Made by a program: the position numbers and the translations under genes
Shown here: positions 1-11,800 of the stretch, piece by piece
How positions within the stretch are numbered: position 1 is the stretch's first letter
How the letters are laid out: each line of letters begins with the position of its first letter
Assembly (NCBI GenBank): GCA_012064415.1
Contig: SSNU01000049.1
Span: 53,836-101,232, forward strand
From: Gyrodactylus bullatarudis
Taxonomy: Eukaryota > Platyhelminthes > Monogenea > Gyrodactylidea > Gyrodactylidae
DNA length: 47,397 bases
Reading direction: 5' to 3'
The notes under the pieces: generated by a model
The model's input: only the letters and a program-made list of their open reading frames with translations
What the model was told of the DNA's origin: nothing
Database searches by the model: none

Positions 1-3000
1 CTTGCATTTTATTCTTATTTTCTTTGACTTTTACTATTTCTTTCATGATTTGTAAATTATTATTTTGAATGAACTTTTAACTCATATCATTTTTGAAGAA
101 TTACCACTGATGATACTTCAAGAAATGTACATTTGGTGTTAATATATCTTCTTTCAATTTTCTAAATTATGAATTTAAGTGGATCTTCGGACGTTTTTGA
201 AAAACTACGTGAATTACTTATTCGTAATATTCGTCATTGCCTTTTAATTAGACATGAAGATGTGATTAATCAATGAAACTAACATAGAGAATGTTTGAAA
301 CTAAATTGAAGCCCATAAGTATAGACTATAATTATAATTAATGAACTTTTACCTATTAAAGATGCCCTGATTTCTCATTCTCAGTGGACGAAAGCAATAG
401 GATTTAGTGGTATTCATCGAATCAAGAGAAAAATCTCTTGAAATTGAGACAAAAAACTAAAAAATTGTAAGAGTTTCGGCCAAAAAACTATCTTTCAAAA
501 AAACTAGTTCTACTTTTAAGTAGATCTATGATGAGAAAAATCTATTTTTCATAGGAAAATTAGGGTGTGCGATTTCTCATACACCAAAACTGGGGCACAA
601 CTGTATTGGAATGATCTGCAGAAAAATCTCTTTCAGTTGAAAATTTATTTTTAGCCTATTTTTGAATATATATGTCCACTTACAAGTAGTCACGATTTAC
701 GAAAGAGTTTTTTGAGGGGTAGAAATTAGGGGGATCACAGTCATTAAAGAGAGAGTACAATGCTACTACTATAATATATATTATGAAATATATTGAGGAA
801 TTGTCATCTGTACTATTTAATTTCGAATACCCCTCTTATGTATGATTTTTTCTTATTCAGATAATGACAGTGAGCCTTCTTGGCTTGATAGGAAATGCTA
901 CAAGAGCCAAAATAATTGTCTAACTTTTACTCGTAAAAATCAAATATATCCAATCAAGAAGAAAAGATGATGAGTCACCGTATTATTTTTAGGATTTTGC
1001 CTTTTTCCTCAATTTCATTGATTCAATGCCAATCACTTTCGGATTCATCCCGCGGACTGAAGAGCCCAATTTATTTTTGTGATTGTAAATTCTCTTTCTA
1101 ACACAGACATTTAGCGATTTTTCAGTTTATCAAATTTCGTAGGAAAAGATTTTCGTAATAAAAAATTATCTTTTTCACAATTCAAATACATGACTTTAAT
1201 TCCATATACCACAGTTGTACCTCAATAAAAAATGTAACAAACCTATCCCTCTCCTCTCTGCCCCTTTTTTAAGTTGAGTAAAGTTATGTTTAGCTACTAT
1301 AAAGTAGGTTTGTGTGTCAAACTTTTCAAAAAAATAAAAGTCAGTCAAGTTTGATTAATTTGATAGAGAGTTTTTGCTGTTTCTTTCTATCTAATAAAAA
1401 TACCAGATTCTTTCATTTCTTGTCTCATAAAACACTATCAAACATTGGAGCAGTTTTGATTTTGGATTAAAAAAATATTTTTTCTCCTTTTCGTCGTTTC
1501 ACACTTTTGACCTATACCTCCTCCCCTTATTTACACCCACAATTGGGGAACAACTGTAATTAAAGCTTACATCACTCGTTCCCCTATAATAACGCTGAGA
1601 TATTCAACCATTAACTTGAAATATTAATGAGTAACCAATCCTTCTTATACAACTACAAATTTCAACGTGCATAGAATCGGCATTTGGTATTTTATTCTCC
1701 TGATAAAACTGTATTACAATTATTTACGACTACTTTAAAGTAGAGGGTCGATTATTTTTTATCGAGTTCGCCTTTTTTATATACAATTATTAGAGAATTC
1801 ACTGTATTAGCAATATATATTATTCCAATAATACATGTATTAGCATTTATCAAAGCGAACAATTCTTCAAATCAAATTACAAAAGTTTTTACACGAAACA
1901 AGCGAAAACTCATCAAAAATTGGTTTACAAAAGAATTTGCACCCTTCCCTTGCTTGGATTTTCGAGCCTGAAAAAACCACTTAACCCTCGTCCTAAATAT
2001 TTATTTTTCTTATGGGGAGTTTCAATACAAATGGGGTGAAAAATAACCCGAGATTTCGTTCTAGGGTTAGCTTCTTAAATACTAAAAATATTTAGTAAAA
2101 GTTTAGTTTATACATCCGGGAACTCAATGGCCACCTTAGAATTAGAGCGTAACATATCGTTAGAATAAACATTTGTACAAGGAATTTTTTGGTACATTTA
2201 TTTTTTGTCTGTAATTTGTTTTTATATAAGGTCACTTTTCTCATAATTATATGGTGAATTTTACATGAATGTTTTACACCTCTGATTAAAAATACACGAG
2301 AAAAATTCTTTTTTTGTCCTACTTCTTAGAAGAATGATTTTTTTTCTAAAAAATTTGTGATAAATTACTTTTTGCAGAATTTAATCAGGAATGCCTGTAA
2401 ATCAAGGGTGAACTAACGCAGGACCCCGACCTTTTTTGCATGGCTTGCATCCAAGAAAAGAATACATAACTATTTCTCATCACAAACACAAGTGAATAGT
2501 AAGGATTAACTCAATTGTAGGGTTAGAGTCATAACGTTCAATTTGAAAGAAATCTACTTAAATGTTAGTGTAACATTGTTACACCCCCCCTATATTTATC
2601 ATACGACTCATCACTTTGAATAGCAATCGAAGAGAGAGATAAAATATTAAACTAGATATATATTTACCAGTGTATTTTATAGATGGAATTGAATTTTATA
2701 TATTCCAGAGTTTGAGTTCTTTTAGGGTCTATACAAGTGTCTCTTTTTATTAATATTTTTGGGTCTATCATCACAAGTAGGTGTGTGTGCCTGTAATTCA
2801 TTGCAAGATATTTTTCTACTACCAATCAAGTATTTGATGATTATTTCAAGTATGCAAGCACACACAACTTGTGTTGAAGGTGCAAAAAGCAAAAAAAGGT
2901 AATAATAACATTAGAGAGAAGATTTGTCGAAGGAACCCATGTGCAGTTCAAGCATTGTCTTTTTTCTTTTTCTAGAGAAACCATTCCGATATCCTCTAGT

Positions 3001-3583
3001 CAGTCTGGAACTGATGGAAGGAGAATGTTTGAGGGGCTGATAGATTCAATTCATGATTGTTAAAATAATAACAAGGGCATTCACAATACATTCCCAAAAG
3101 AAAGTAAAAGAAAAATATATAAATTACTTAATATATCAGTAAAGAATGGAGGAGGGAATATTAAAAATATCAGTTTTTAGAGAGACATTTACCAACAGAG
3201 AGTCTGGTTGGTTGGTTGGTTCATATTATTGCATTATTCATTCGATAAAAACAAAGATGAGATAGATGCCATAATAGTATGACAAATGAGTAAAATTCTT
3301 TAAGTGGATAAATTCAACTGCAGAGTTGGCAGCGAGTGTAATTTCATTTTGAAAATAACTATTTTATAATAATAGAAAAATAACAATATACATATATAAG
3401 ATGACCATTATTTCTTTTTTTCTTGGTAATGTTGGTGTGATTCGAGAGTGATTAATTTTACATAATGTACATAATGTATTAAAGGTAAAATATACAAAAA
3501 ATTTATACATAATTATGATGGAGTGAGAACAGGTGAGAACGAGAGGGAGAGATGACCCTAATCTACATACATTTGATCGGATG
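1..3583. other. Non-coding flank downstream of the UpSET-like gene
   Basis: No convincing coding exon is seen on either strand. The stretch is AT-rich with homopolymer runs. It holds one copy of an interspersed repeat (620-757) that recurs near 32.5 kb, and a short TTGG tandem near 3208-3223. The part just below 3584 should be the 3' UTR of the minus-strand UpSET-like gene, but no clear polyadenylation hexamer was found for it. A 95-codon frame at 3364-3651 overlaps the end of that gene and looks like chance. Confidence 0.6.
620..757 (+). repeat. Interspersed repeat, copy A
   Basis: About 138 bases that match 32486-32647 in the same orientation with scattered substitutions and short indels. 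Shared blocks include TTTTTAGCCTATTTTTGA, TTACAAGTAGTCACG and TTTGAGGGGTAGAAATTAGG. No terminal inverted repeats or target duplications were recognised, so the class is unknown. It is probably an old dispersed repeat of the host genome. Confidence 0.7.
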
Positions 3584-6500
3584 TTAAATATCGAGAATTT
3601 GCTTCTTCCTTCGACTTCGTTTGCTATCAACATTCGATTGGGGGACTTCAATAGTTGGCTCTTTACTTAGTGTCGTATTACGACGGGAACGTTTGGGATT
3701 CTGCTCACCACTGTCATCACTTATTAGGATCAGACTATCGTCCTTGTTGCTTTCCTCAATTTGACTAGGAATGTCAGTTACACGAGAAGGATTCGGAGTA
3801 GGTACTGGACATGATTCTTTAGTTTCAAAGCCCATACTTTCACCAATTTTTATTTCACCGTCAGGGGAGACAGGAACCTCCTTTATTATGCTGCATCCGG
3901 AGGCTAGTTTACGTTTAACTGTCACTGAACAGCTACCAGGGGATAACATGACATTTTTATTCGGGGTCTGTGGTAAGGACACTGGTGATTTTGGGTAGGT
4001 ATTCTTTACCTAATCAAACACAAATTATGAATGAAATTCAAATTATCTGGACAAAAACTTACAGGTGTATTTCCCGGGGTAGACCATGGAGAGGAGCGAT
4101 AAGCATCGATAGGTGAGCCAATAACAGAGTTTTCATAAATGTTACTGGCTGAACTATTAGTTACAGATGACTGAGAGTACATTGAATTAGTCTGGTTAAT
4201 GTCCGGATTCAATGGGGTGGACAGACTTGAAATAAGCAAGATAAATTTCATTATTGGCAATGATAAGAGATTTGAAGAAACTTACACCTTGAGCTGAGAT
4301 TCTATATACTTGGAGTAGTCCATACTGGGAACAACTTTATTTCGCAAAAGCTTACGGCTCCACTTTTGAACAGGACATCGACTTCTGCCACAGGCACAAT
4401 CGATGGGATAATGGAGTGCTCTGTAGTCAATGTCGAATGGAAGAGTTAATTCATTACCTGGAGTAACATCCATTAGAGTTCGTACGACCAGATGTAACTT
4501 GCCCCGGATGATAATATGATCGAGATTACAATTGGGAATACAAGAGCGACGGATGAAGCGAGCATCATTGCCGAAAGCACTAGCATCAATGACAATGGCT
4601 CGATCTGAAAACTTTTTATAGATAAAACCATAGCGATTGTAATCCGAGTAGGGATCTCGATGATGTTCGTATTCTTCGAGTAACATTAGGCGACCACGTG
4701 CTTCAATGACTACCTCATTGCAGCTTAGGGAGATGGAAGCTTCAAGACCCTTGTCATTGTGATCAAACATGACAACTCTACAGAGTGGATTCCGAGTCAG
4801 GGAATTTGGTGGGACTCCATAATTTATATCGATATTAAGGGCCCTAAATAAAGAAAATTTTAATTTAATCCTCCTCTAAAGTACTGAAATTCAATTAAAT
4901 ATGAAATGAAGGTCCACAACTAGGAACACGATAAAACTCACATTAAAAAGTTTAAAAATCTTGAAGACTTTAGGAACACATTCAAGTTAATGTCAGAATT
5001 AATTATTAAATAAAACAAAGTTGAGAAAATATAACTAGGATACTCTCTCGTAAAGTTTACACACGGTAACAAATCAATAAAAAATCATTACCTTGAGGTC
5101 AATATTTCGATAGAGATATTTCCTAATTTTGGGTTCATAACATGAGAAATTCTCCCGAATTAGTTTTTCGCATGGTGTAAGAACTCACAACTTGGAAGTA
5201 ATATGCGACATTAGGGCTTTGGAATAAATGTTATGGTCAGCTTCTCGATAGTTTTTAGTCCAAGCATTGCCAAGAGGATTATACATGGCGGCAGTAGACT
5301 CGGCTAACATGGCGGCAGCACAAGCATATCGTTTCAATATGGTGTTATAGCCACCACGAATACGATTACTTGGAACACGAGAATTGGCTAATTGTTCATG
5401 GAATAAGGTTCTCTTCAAGGGGAATGGTCTGTAAAATCAAAATACGTTGATATTTATATTTATGCGTAATCAACATCAATCAGGTTACTTACGCTAATGC
5501 AGTAGAAGGGTCAACTCCAGCAGCCATAGCTGCAGGTGAAAATGGCATATTAGATTTGGGTTGTGGGAGGGTAGCTTCTTGTGCTTCATTTTCTTTTGCA
5601 AGTTTTTCCTTTTTATTTTCAGGTTCTATAAAAAGATTAGAATTATCAGAATAGGTAAAAATAAATTTTGAATATTTATTATAAACTTACTATTCGATAA
5701 ATCTTGCTTTCGTTTCGAGGCACGAGGAGGAGATGGGACTCGTTGATTGATATTGGTGGTTGCGAGTTTTTTCTTCCCAGCATCCAATGCTTCAGAAATA
5801 GCTTTTTCCTTGCTTGCATTGAGTGCCTCGAGAGCCATTTTTGCTTTGTGATTAGCGATTGCCTTGTCAGCAGAAGAGGCAGCAGCTTCAGTAGCAGCTT
5901 GATTAATCAGGGAATTTATGTCATCAAGGAGCATGTTTTTATTCTTTGAGGTCTTTGTATCTCCAGTGGTATCTTCAATGAGACCTAATTTAAGTGCTCT
6001 ATCCAAAATTTGACCCTTTTATGAATAAAATATTAGATTGTTGTCAAATTCAAATTTCATTAAAATGTCTTACAGTATCAACATTATCTTCGGATGACAC
6101 ACTTTTCTTATCATCAGATAAATCCTTGACTTTGGATAGTGAGGAAGTTTCAGAGACATTGTCTGAGATTTTCTTGTCAATGCCTAGGCATGAATTAGAA
6201 AGGCCGGCCATGAAACTAGCATTGGCTTCTTTAAGAGCGTTCAAAGTTTTTTGGTGCATCTCTTCCGTTTCAGTGTGAATACTTTGAATTTTCTCAGCAA
6301 TCTCTATATTTACTGGTCTCTCGCCACACAACTCACAAATATAAGTGTCTTTAAATGGTAATCAGGAATTAATAAACCAGTAAATCTCAAAATTTAAGTA
6401 ATAAACTCACTAGGGGATATAGTAACAAGGTTTCTTTTGACTTCTTCGTTGTTTTCCTCAATAGGTTCCTTTTTATTGGCATTAGAAGCAGCTAATTCTA

Positions 6501-7839
6501 GGGCTCCTTTGCCACTGCATTTGCTAATATCTGGAACTAAACGAGAGTTGTGCCTTCGAGAACTTCCAGTGTTGGCAGTCAGACTGGCCATTTTTGCAGA
6601 ATTTCTTTCTTCAATTTCACTATACATGGCCATCATACAATCCAAATGTTGCCAATATCTGAATTAAAATTTATAATGAGAGTAAATAATATTTAAAATT
6701 GTAGAAATAGACAGCTTACTTGCAACGTGTACATTGGACAAGTCTCTGGCGTGTATTTCTAACTCCACACGCACATCTAAGAAGGAACCATGTGGGAAAA
6801 TCAGAAGGAGCCAGATCTATTCCGTTAACAATTCCAGAAGCACCAAAAGGTTCCACAGCTTGCACCTCTAGTTCATCATCGGTATCACTCAAAGCTGATG
6901 GAGATACAGCAAGATAATCCGGAATTTGAAGTAACTTGGGTTCATGGCCCTGTCTGATTTCGAAGACACCTTCTTGCTTAGTCTTGTACTTTCCTTTGTT
7001 TGATCCATCGGCATTATATGGCCAATTCTGAGTAATGAGCAAGTGACCAGACTCTGCTGCCTTGGCATGCCAAGCGGAGAACAATTTCTTCTTTGATTCT
7101 GACATTCCCTCGTTAAATTGATTAACATTAGCAGATATCTTGTCAACTTTTATGTCGTTAGTTTTATCAACAATTGTAATTTTCTTTTTAGATATTACAA
7201 CTACTGGATTATTCTTCTTAGGTGTTTCTCCTGAAGAAGAATCGTCAAGGGTGATATACTCAGTCTTGATAGGAACGATTGATGGAGGCTTGGTTTCGTT
7301 TTCCTTTTCAGCATGTTGAGAGGGAGGCATTGTATTCGTCAAGAGATTTTGAGATTCCTCAGGTGGTATTTCTGAGTGAATTGCTGCAGATTTTCTTGGT
7401 TTGAAAGGAATATTAAGATCAACCAAATGAGGAGCCATTGAGGGAGGTGTTAGTCCAGTGGGTAGAGCATAATTATGATCCTATATCAGATATTAATTAA
7501 AAAATTGTTAAAATTTAAATGGAAAAAGAACTCACATTATATTCTAATCCAAATGAGCAAATAGTAGGGCCATAAGATAGGGAAGAAGAGGGGTAATCCA
7601 ATTCGAAATCAAAATTTCTAAAAAATGAATTAAGAGCAAAATTACTTGATTTTACTATCCATCCAAGCAGTCATCTCAAACATTGGTCCAACTAAATGAA
7701 CTCCACTATCTGAGTCGTGCTTGGCTAGTTTATTCATGCTAGACCGAAAGAAATTATGAATATTATCATCTTTTTTCTTTGGCTGCAATAAATTCTCATT
7801 TAGAGATGTTTTCATAACACTATTTTCTTTGATAGACAT
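3584..7839 (-). CDS. upSET: UpSET/KMT2E/SETD5-like PHD and SET domain protein
   Basis: Eleven exons, 5' to 3': 7839-7646, 7617-7536, 7480-6720, 6658-6411, 6348-6074, 6015-5691, 5625-5493, 5428-5189, 4843-4286, 4225-4063, 4009-3584; 1134 aa. An early DHNY...TPP motif (from residue 93) is shared with human KMT2E. A PHD-type zinc finger has Cys328, Cys330, Cys342, Cys345, His350, Cys353, Cys433 and Cys436. The SET domain is at about 795-910, with FGNDARFIRRSCIPN and a following DCACG. In this family the SET core has RRSC where active methyltransferases have NHSC, so it is thought to lack methyltransferase activity and act as a chromatin reader that restrains transcription and recruits deacetylases. 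The tail is low complexity and ends in a basic RSRRKK cluster. The start is the first ATG in the open frame. Family assignment is firm; the UpSET versus KMT2E/SETD5 name is by relationship. Confidence 0.88.
7618..7645 (-). other. 28-nt intron 1 of the UpSET-like gene
   Basis: The upstream frame reads into TAA right after the donor. Joining AA|GTAATT to TTTTTTAG|AAA restores the frame and leads through 27 codons into the conserved DHNY exon. The only other nearby donor (A|GTAAAA) gives a frame that soon meets a stop, so the 28-nt length looks forced. Confidence 0.75.
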
Positions 7840-8871
7840 AAACAATGATTAGAGATTAATCCTGAATATTATCGAAATAATTCAAACGAGCATATTTCCC
7901 GATTGATATTTTAAGTATATAATTATAGTGGTTTAATGCAAAACGTTATCGTCAGCTGTAATCCGAAACAATAATATTTCTAAATGCCCGGAAGTTAATA
8001 TTCGCGCAGCAATTATAACAAATACTAGGTTTGACAGAATATTTTTGTTTGTTTATAACAATTGTCTGTCTTTGAAAACAAATCATGATAAATTTTCCAT
8101 AAAGATTATCTCCAAGATTGTATAATAACTATATCTATTGACTCGATTGTAGTAGGTCTTCACTAAGCTGTCTTCAGTATTACTATCCATTTTCTCAGAT
8201 TGAAATTCTCATGAAATTTCAAAATGAACTTCATATTGATAGTCAGAGTTTGTACATTGGTTTGTATTATTGCATCATAGTGATACCATTTCTAAAGTAT
8301 ATCATAATTTCTAGGTGACTTATTATTGAGCAAATCGATTGATCAAGTTTTGATTTTTTAAATTATATATAATAGATTTTTATTGTTAGTGTAGAATTAT
8401 TTTAAATAGTTACAAAAATAATTATGCGAATCTGGTATAAATTGAAGAAGATAAAGGCATATTTGCGATAGTCTCATGTTTTTGAAAATTAATAAGTCAA
8501 TCTTGAATCTTAAGGGGAGGATGTTGAACAACAAAACTGAAAATTCAAACTAACCTTGTTAATAAAGTTACTTCAATCTACATTGCCAATATGTATAGAC
8601 TATAGTTGTGGATTACTTACGGTAGTAATTTGATATACACTTTCTAGCATTAATGAGTTCGGTAGTCCCCTAGAAATAATATTTTACATACTCTGATATT
8701 TTTCGGTTTTCTGCTATTTTTGAGCCGACTAATCGATAGTTTTAGAAAAGAATAAAATGAAGGATATAATTGATTTTATAGTACTTCTAATAATTATATG
8801 AAAGAATTGAAAAAGCAAGTATTCAAATAAAAAATGCTTTAAATAAATATTCAAATTGTACTAAATTGTAA
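7840..8871. other. Intergenic region between nocte 3' end and UpSET-like 5' end
   Basis: About 1 kb of AT-rich sequence between two genes transcribed in the same (minus) direction. It should hold the promoter and 5' UTR of the UpSET-like gene and the 3' UTR of the nocte homologue. No gene, clear promoter motif or mobile element was recognised. Confidence 0.6.
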
Positions 8872-11800
8872 TTATTGAGTAGTTGCATGAGGAAACTTCC
8901 AGGGACCATTGTTACTTTGATAGGGATTTTGTTGGTATAGATTATGAGGATTATTTGGTGATGGCATAGGTAGATGAGGTGGAGGCTGATGGAAGATATG
9001 ACCATTGCCATTATTATTTTGATGGTTAGGGTTAAATCTATTATTATTAATAGCAGCATGTCGAGATAAAATTATATCCTCAGAAGGAGTTATAGAAGAT
9101 TCATTTGGTGTGTACAGAGCAAATGGAGTAGAGCCAGGTGAAGGGTGATGGTCCATAGCTGCAAGAGCTAGAGGACCATGAAGAGGGGGAGGAGGCTGGT
9201 GAACGTTGACAGGACCGGTCGGTGGATTCGAACGTTGTCTATGATGTGGAGGACAATTTGGAAACATTGCTTGATTATGCCCGATGTCACTATTGGCCGA
9301 GTTTTGTGAGACATGATTTCCCTTTTGATGGTGAGAGTACATTTGATGTGAAAGAATGGAAAAATTATTTCCAGAATTCTAAATGGAATATTAATATTAG
9401 TTTATACGTAATTTTTAAGTTTGGTTATTGGATCCTGGATTTATTTCTAGTAGTTTAGTGATACAAACATACCGATAAAGATTTTATTATTGCAGAATGA
9501 GGATTTGATGAAAGATGAGAGTTGTTGGGGCCAGCTGTCAATGAATTGGCGTTACGAGCAATCAACTTGTCTGATAAGCCAGGTGTATTGTAAATGTTGG
9601 AATTCTGAGAGGATAGCATCATTAATTCTTCAACACGTTGATGATGTTGGTATTGCTGATTAGTTCTGTGACTAGAGCCATGGTGATGGTGATGCCATTT
9701 TCCAGAGTTATCATAACCTGAGGCTTGATGGGGATGGGACTTTTGTCTAGGTCCCTGATAAGCATGGGCAGATGTGGTCATTAAGTTGGCTGGATCACTG
9801 TTTGGCTGTGTTGGATAAAGCCCCCTAAGCTGTTGAATGTTTGCATTTTGAAAGAGCTGAGATTCATTGTATCCAAACTGAAGCAGAAATTTCAAATAAG
9901 ATATTGCCTTTATAAGGGAAGTGATTATTTGGATTTTGATCAACTTACAAGATCCTGAGGACCAAAGTTGGGTTGATGAAATAACTGTCTTCCTTGACCA
10001 TTAGAGACTGGTGATTGAGGAAACATTTCCAAGTGTTGTTGTTGCGGGTGTTGTGGTTGAGCTGGTTGGGTCTGAGAATCTTGAAAAGAGAGTAAATTAT
10101 TGTAGAGAGCAGTGAATTTTGTTACATTTGAGTCTCTGGTCATGGGAAGATTTTGACCTTGGTGATGATGCTGTTCCTGGGGTTTGGTCGGGTATGCGGT
10201 CTCTGGCATCATCGGGTTCAAATTTATTCCGCTGTCCGTTTTCCAGGATGCCTTGGAATCCTGAGAGGAGGAAAAGTTTCTACTACCCTGGAGTAGTTTG
10301 ACCTTGTTAACAGGTGCATGTAATGATTCTAGTGAGATATTTTGCATTTGATGTGTCTGCTGAGAAGGATGCTGTTGTGGTTTTACTTTACATACATTAT
10401 TCGATGTAGATACAATCGATAATCTAAATTTAGAAAATACAAATAAAATCGAAAATCAATATGTAAAATGTATAATGATTATCACATACACATATGTAGT
10501 AGTAATGATATGACATTTATGGATTATTAAGAGAAAGAGAGTTACAATATATTTTTCTCATATATATATATACACACACTTTCTTATACAAACGAAAGAA
10601 AGAGAGTAATCAATTCGACAAAAAAATCACTCTTTGTCTTGGAGAAAAACAGTAGATAGTAGGCCTTCTATGAGCCAAAATATGTATCAAAATAGATGTA
10701 TAGATCCTCATCAAATACCTAAAACACAAACAAACATAGTACAAGGATGAGTGGATGGAAAAACTCACGAGTTATCTTTCAAAAGAGAGTCAGTCTTGGA
10801 TGAATTTGAAGATTTGGTCAGACATTCATCATCGCTACTATGGAAGTTATCAGGGACTCCATTGGTTGAGCGTTGTTGTGTCTTTTCATTCATATCCATT
10901 TGCACCTCTGTAGATTGTTGGTTCCATAAAGATTTTATGAGACTCTTGTTGTCCTCAATAGCAGTTGAAGAGGAGATTGAATCATTTTTGGATATTTCAC
11001 AAACCTTAACCATAGCCTTGGAAGAGGATTCATCTAGCTTGGTTGAATTTGAAGTGGGCAAGTATGAGGTTTGTTTCTTGGATGCATTACTACCATTATT
11101 ATCCACGTTGGCACTATTTTTATTCAATCTAGAACCAACAGCCTTTGACCAAGAAGTACTGTTTGAATTCTCCGACTTGGCCTTGACATTTTCCTCAGAC
11201 TCATTCTTGCTCTTTTCATTTGGCGCTTTTGCTTTTTTATCTCCAAATATTGCTTTTACTGTTAGGGATGGTTTTTTCCAGGCATCAGTTGCCGGTTTCA
11301 AGACAGATGTATTGATCCGTTTTACTTGAGCCTCTCCATTCATTGCTTTTTTTATGGCCTCTTTGGAGACATTTAATTCAATCTTTTTGTTTTCTGACAC
11401 CTTTGGTTCTATTTTACTTCTAAAATATGGGAGTATGTAATTATAATGATTGGAAATATAATGAGAAATGATTAATACTTACTTGATGTTTCCTTGATGT
11501 GATTTCTTAATATTTACATCTGGCTTAGTTTTGGCAGAAGAGGATTTTGTCTTGGCCATGGTCTTGTTGAGACGTTTCTTTTCATTGAGTTTTTGTTTCC
11601 TCTTTAGGGATTTTGGCACCACTTCAACAAAACCAACATCAGAGTTTGTATCACAGTCGCTGTCAAAGGAATTGTACGTGTCTTGCATGTTTTTCTCTTT
11701 TTCGTCAACATCGAGGTTATTGATTTCAGTGGAATCTTCGGGGGCTTTCGAAGAATCTCTATCCGTCTCTCGATTAGATTTTGAATTCAATTTTCGGCGA

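Noticed and set aside
3208..3223. TTGG tandem as a possible regulatory array
   Set aside because: Only four units; ordinary microsatellite.
3364..3651. 95-codon minus-strand frame overlapping the UpSET-like 3' end
   Set aside because: Shifted frame against a supported exon, no recognisable family, low-complexity tail.
10540..10740. Alternative C-terminal exon of nocte reading from GTATTTGATGAGG
   Set aside because: It would give a 35-residue end after a short intron, but the longer 345-nt intron joins in phase to Gln-rich exons of the same style with good splice sites.
10769..11419. 192-codon plus-strand frame opposite nocte
   Set aside because: Antisense shadow of a Ser/Lys/Asp-rich coding exon; composition is the complement of that exon.
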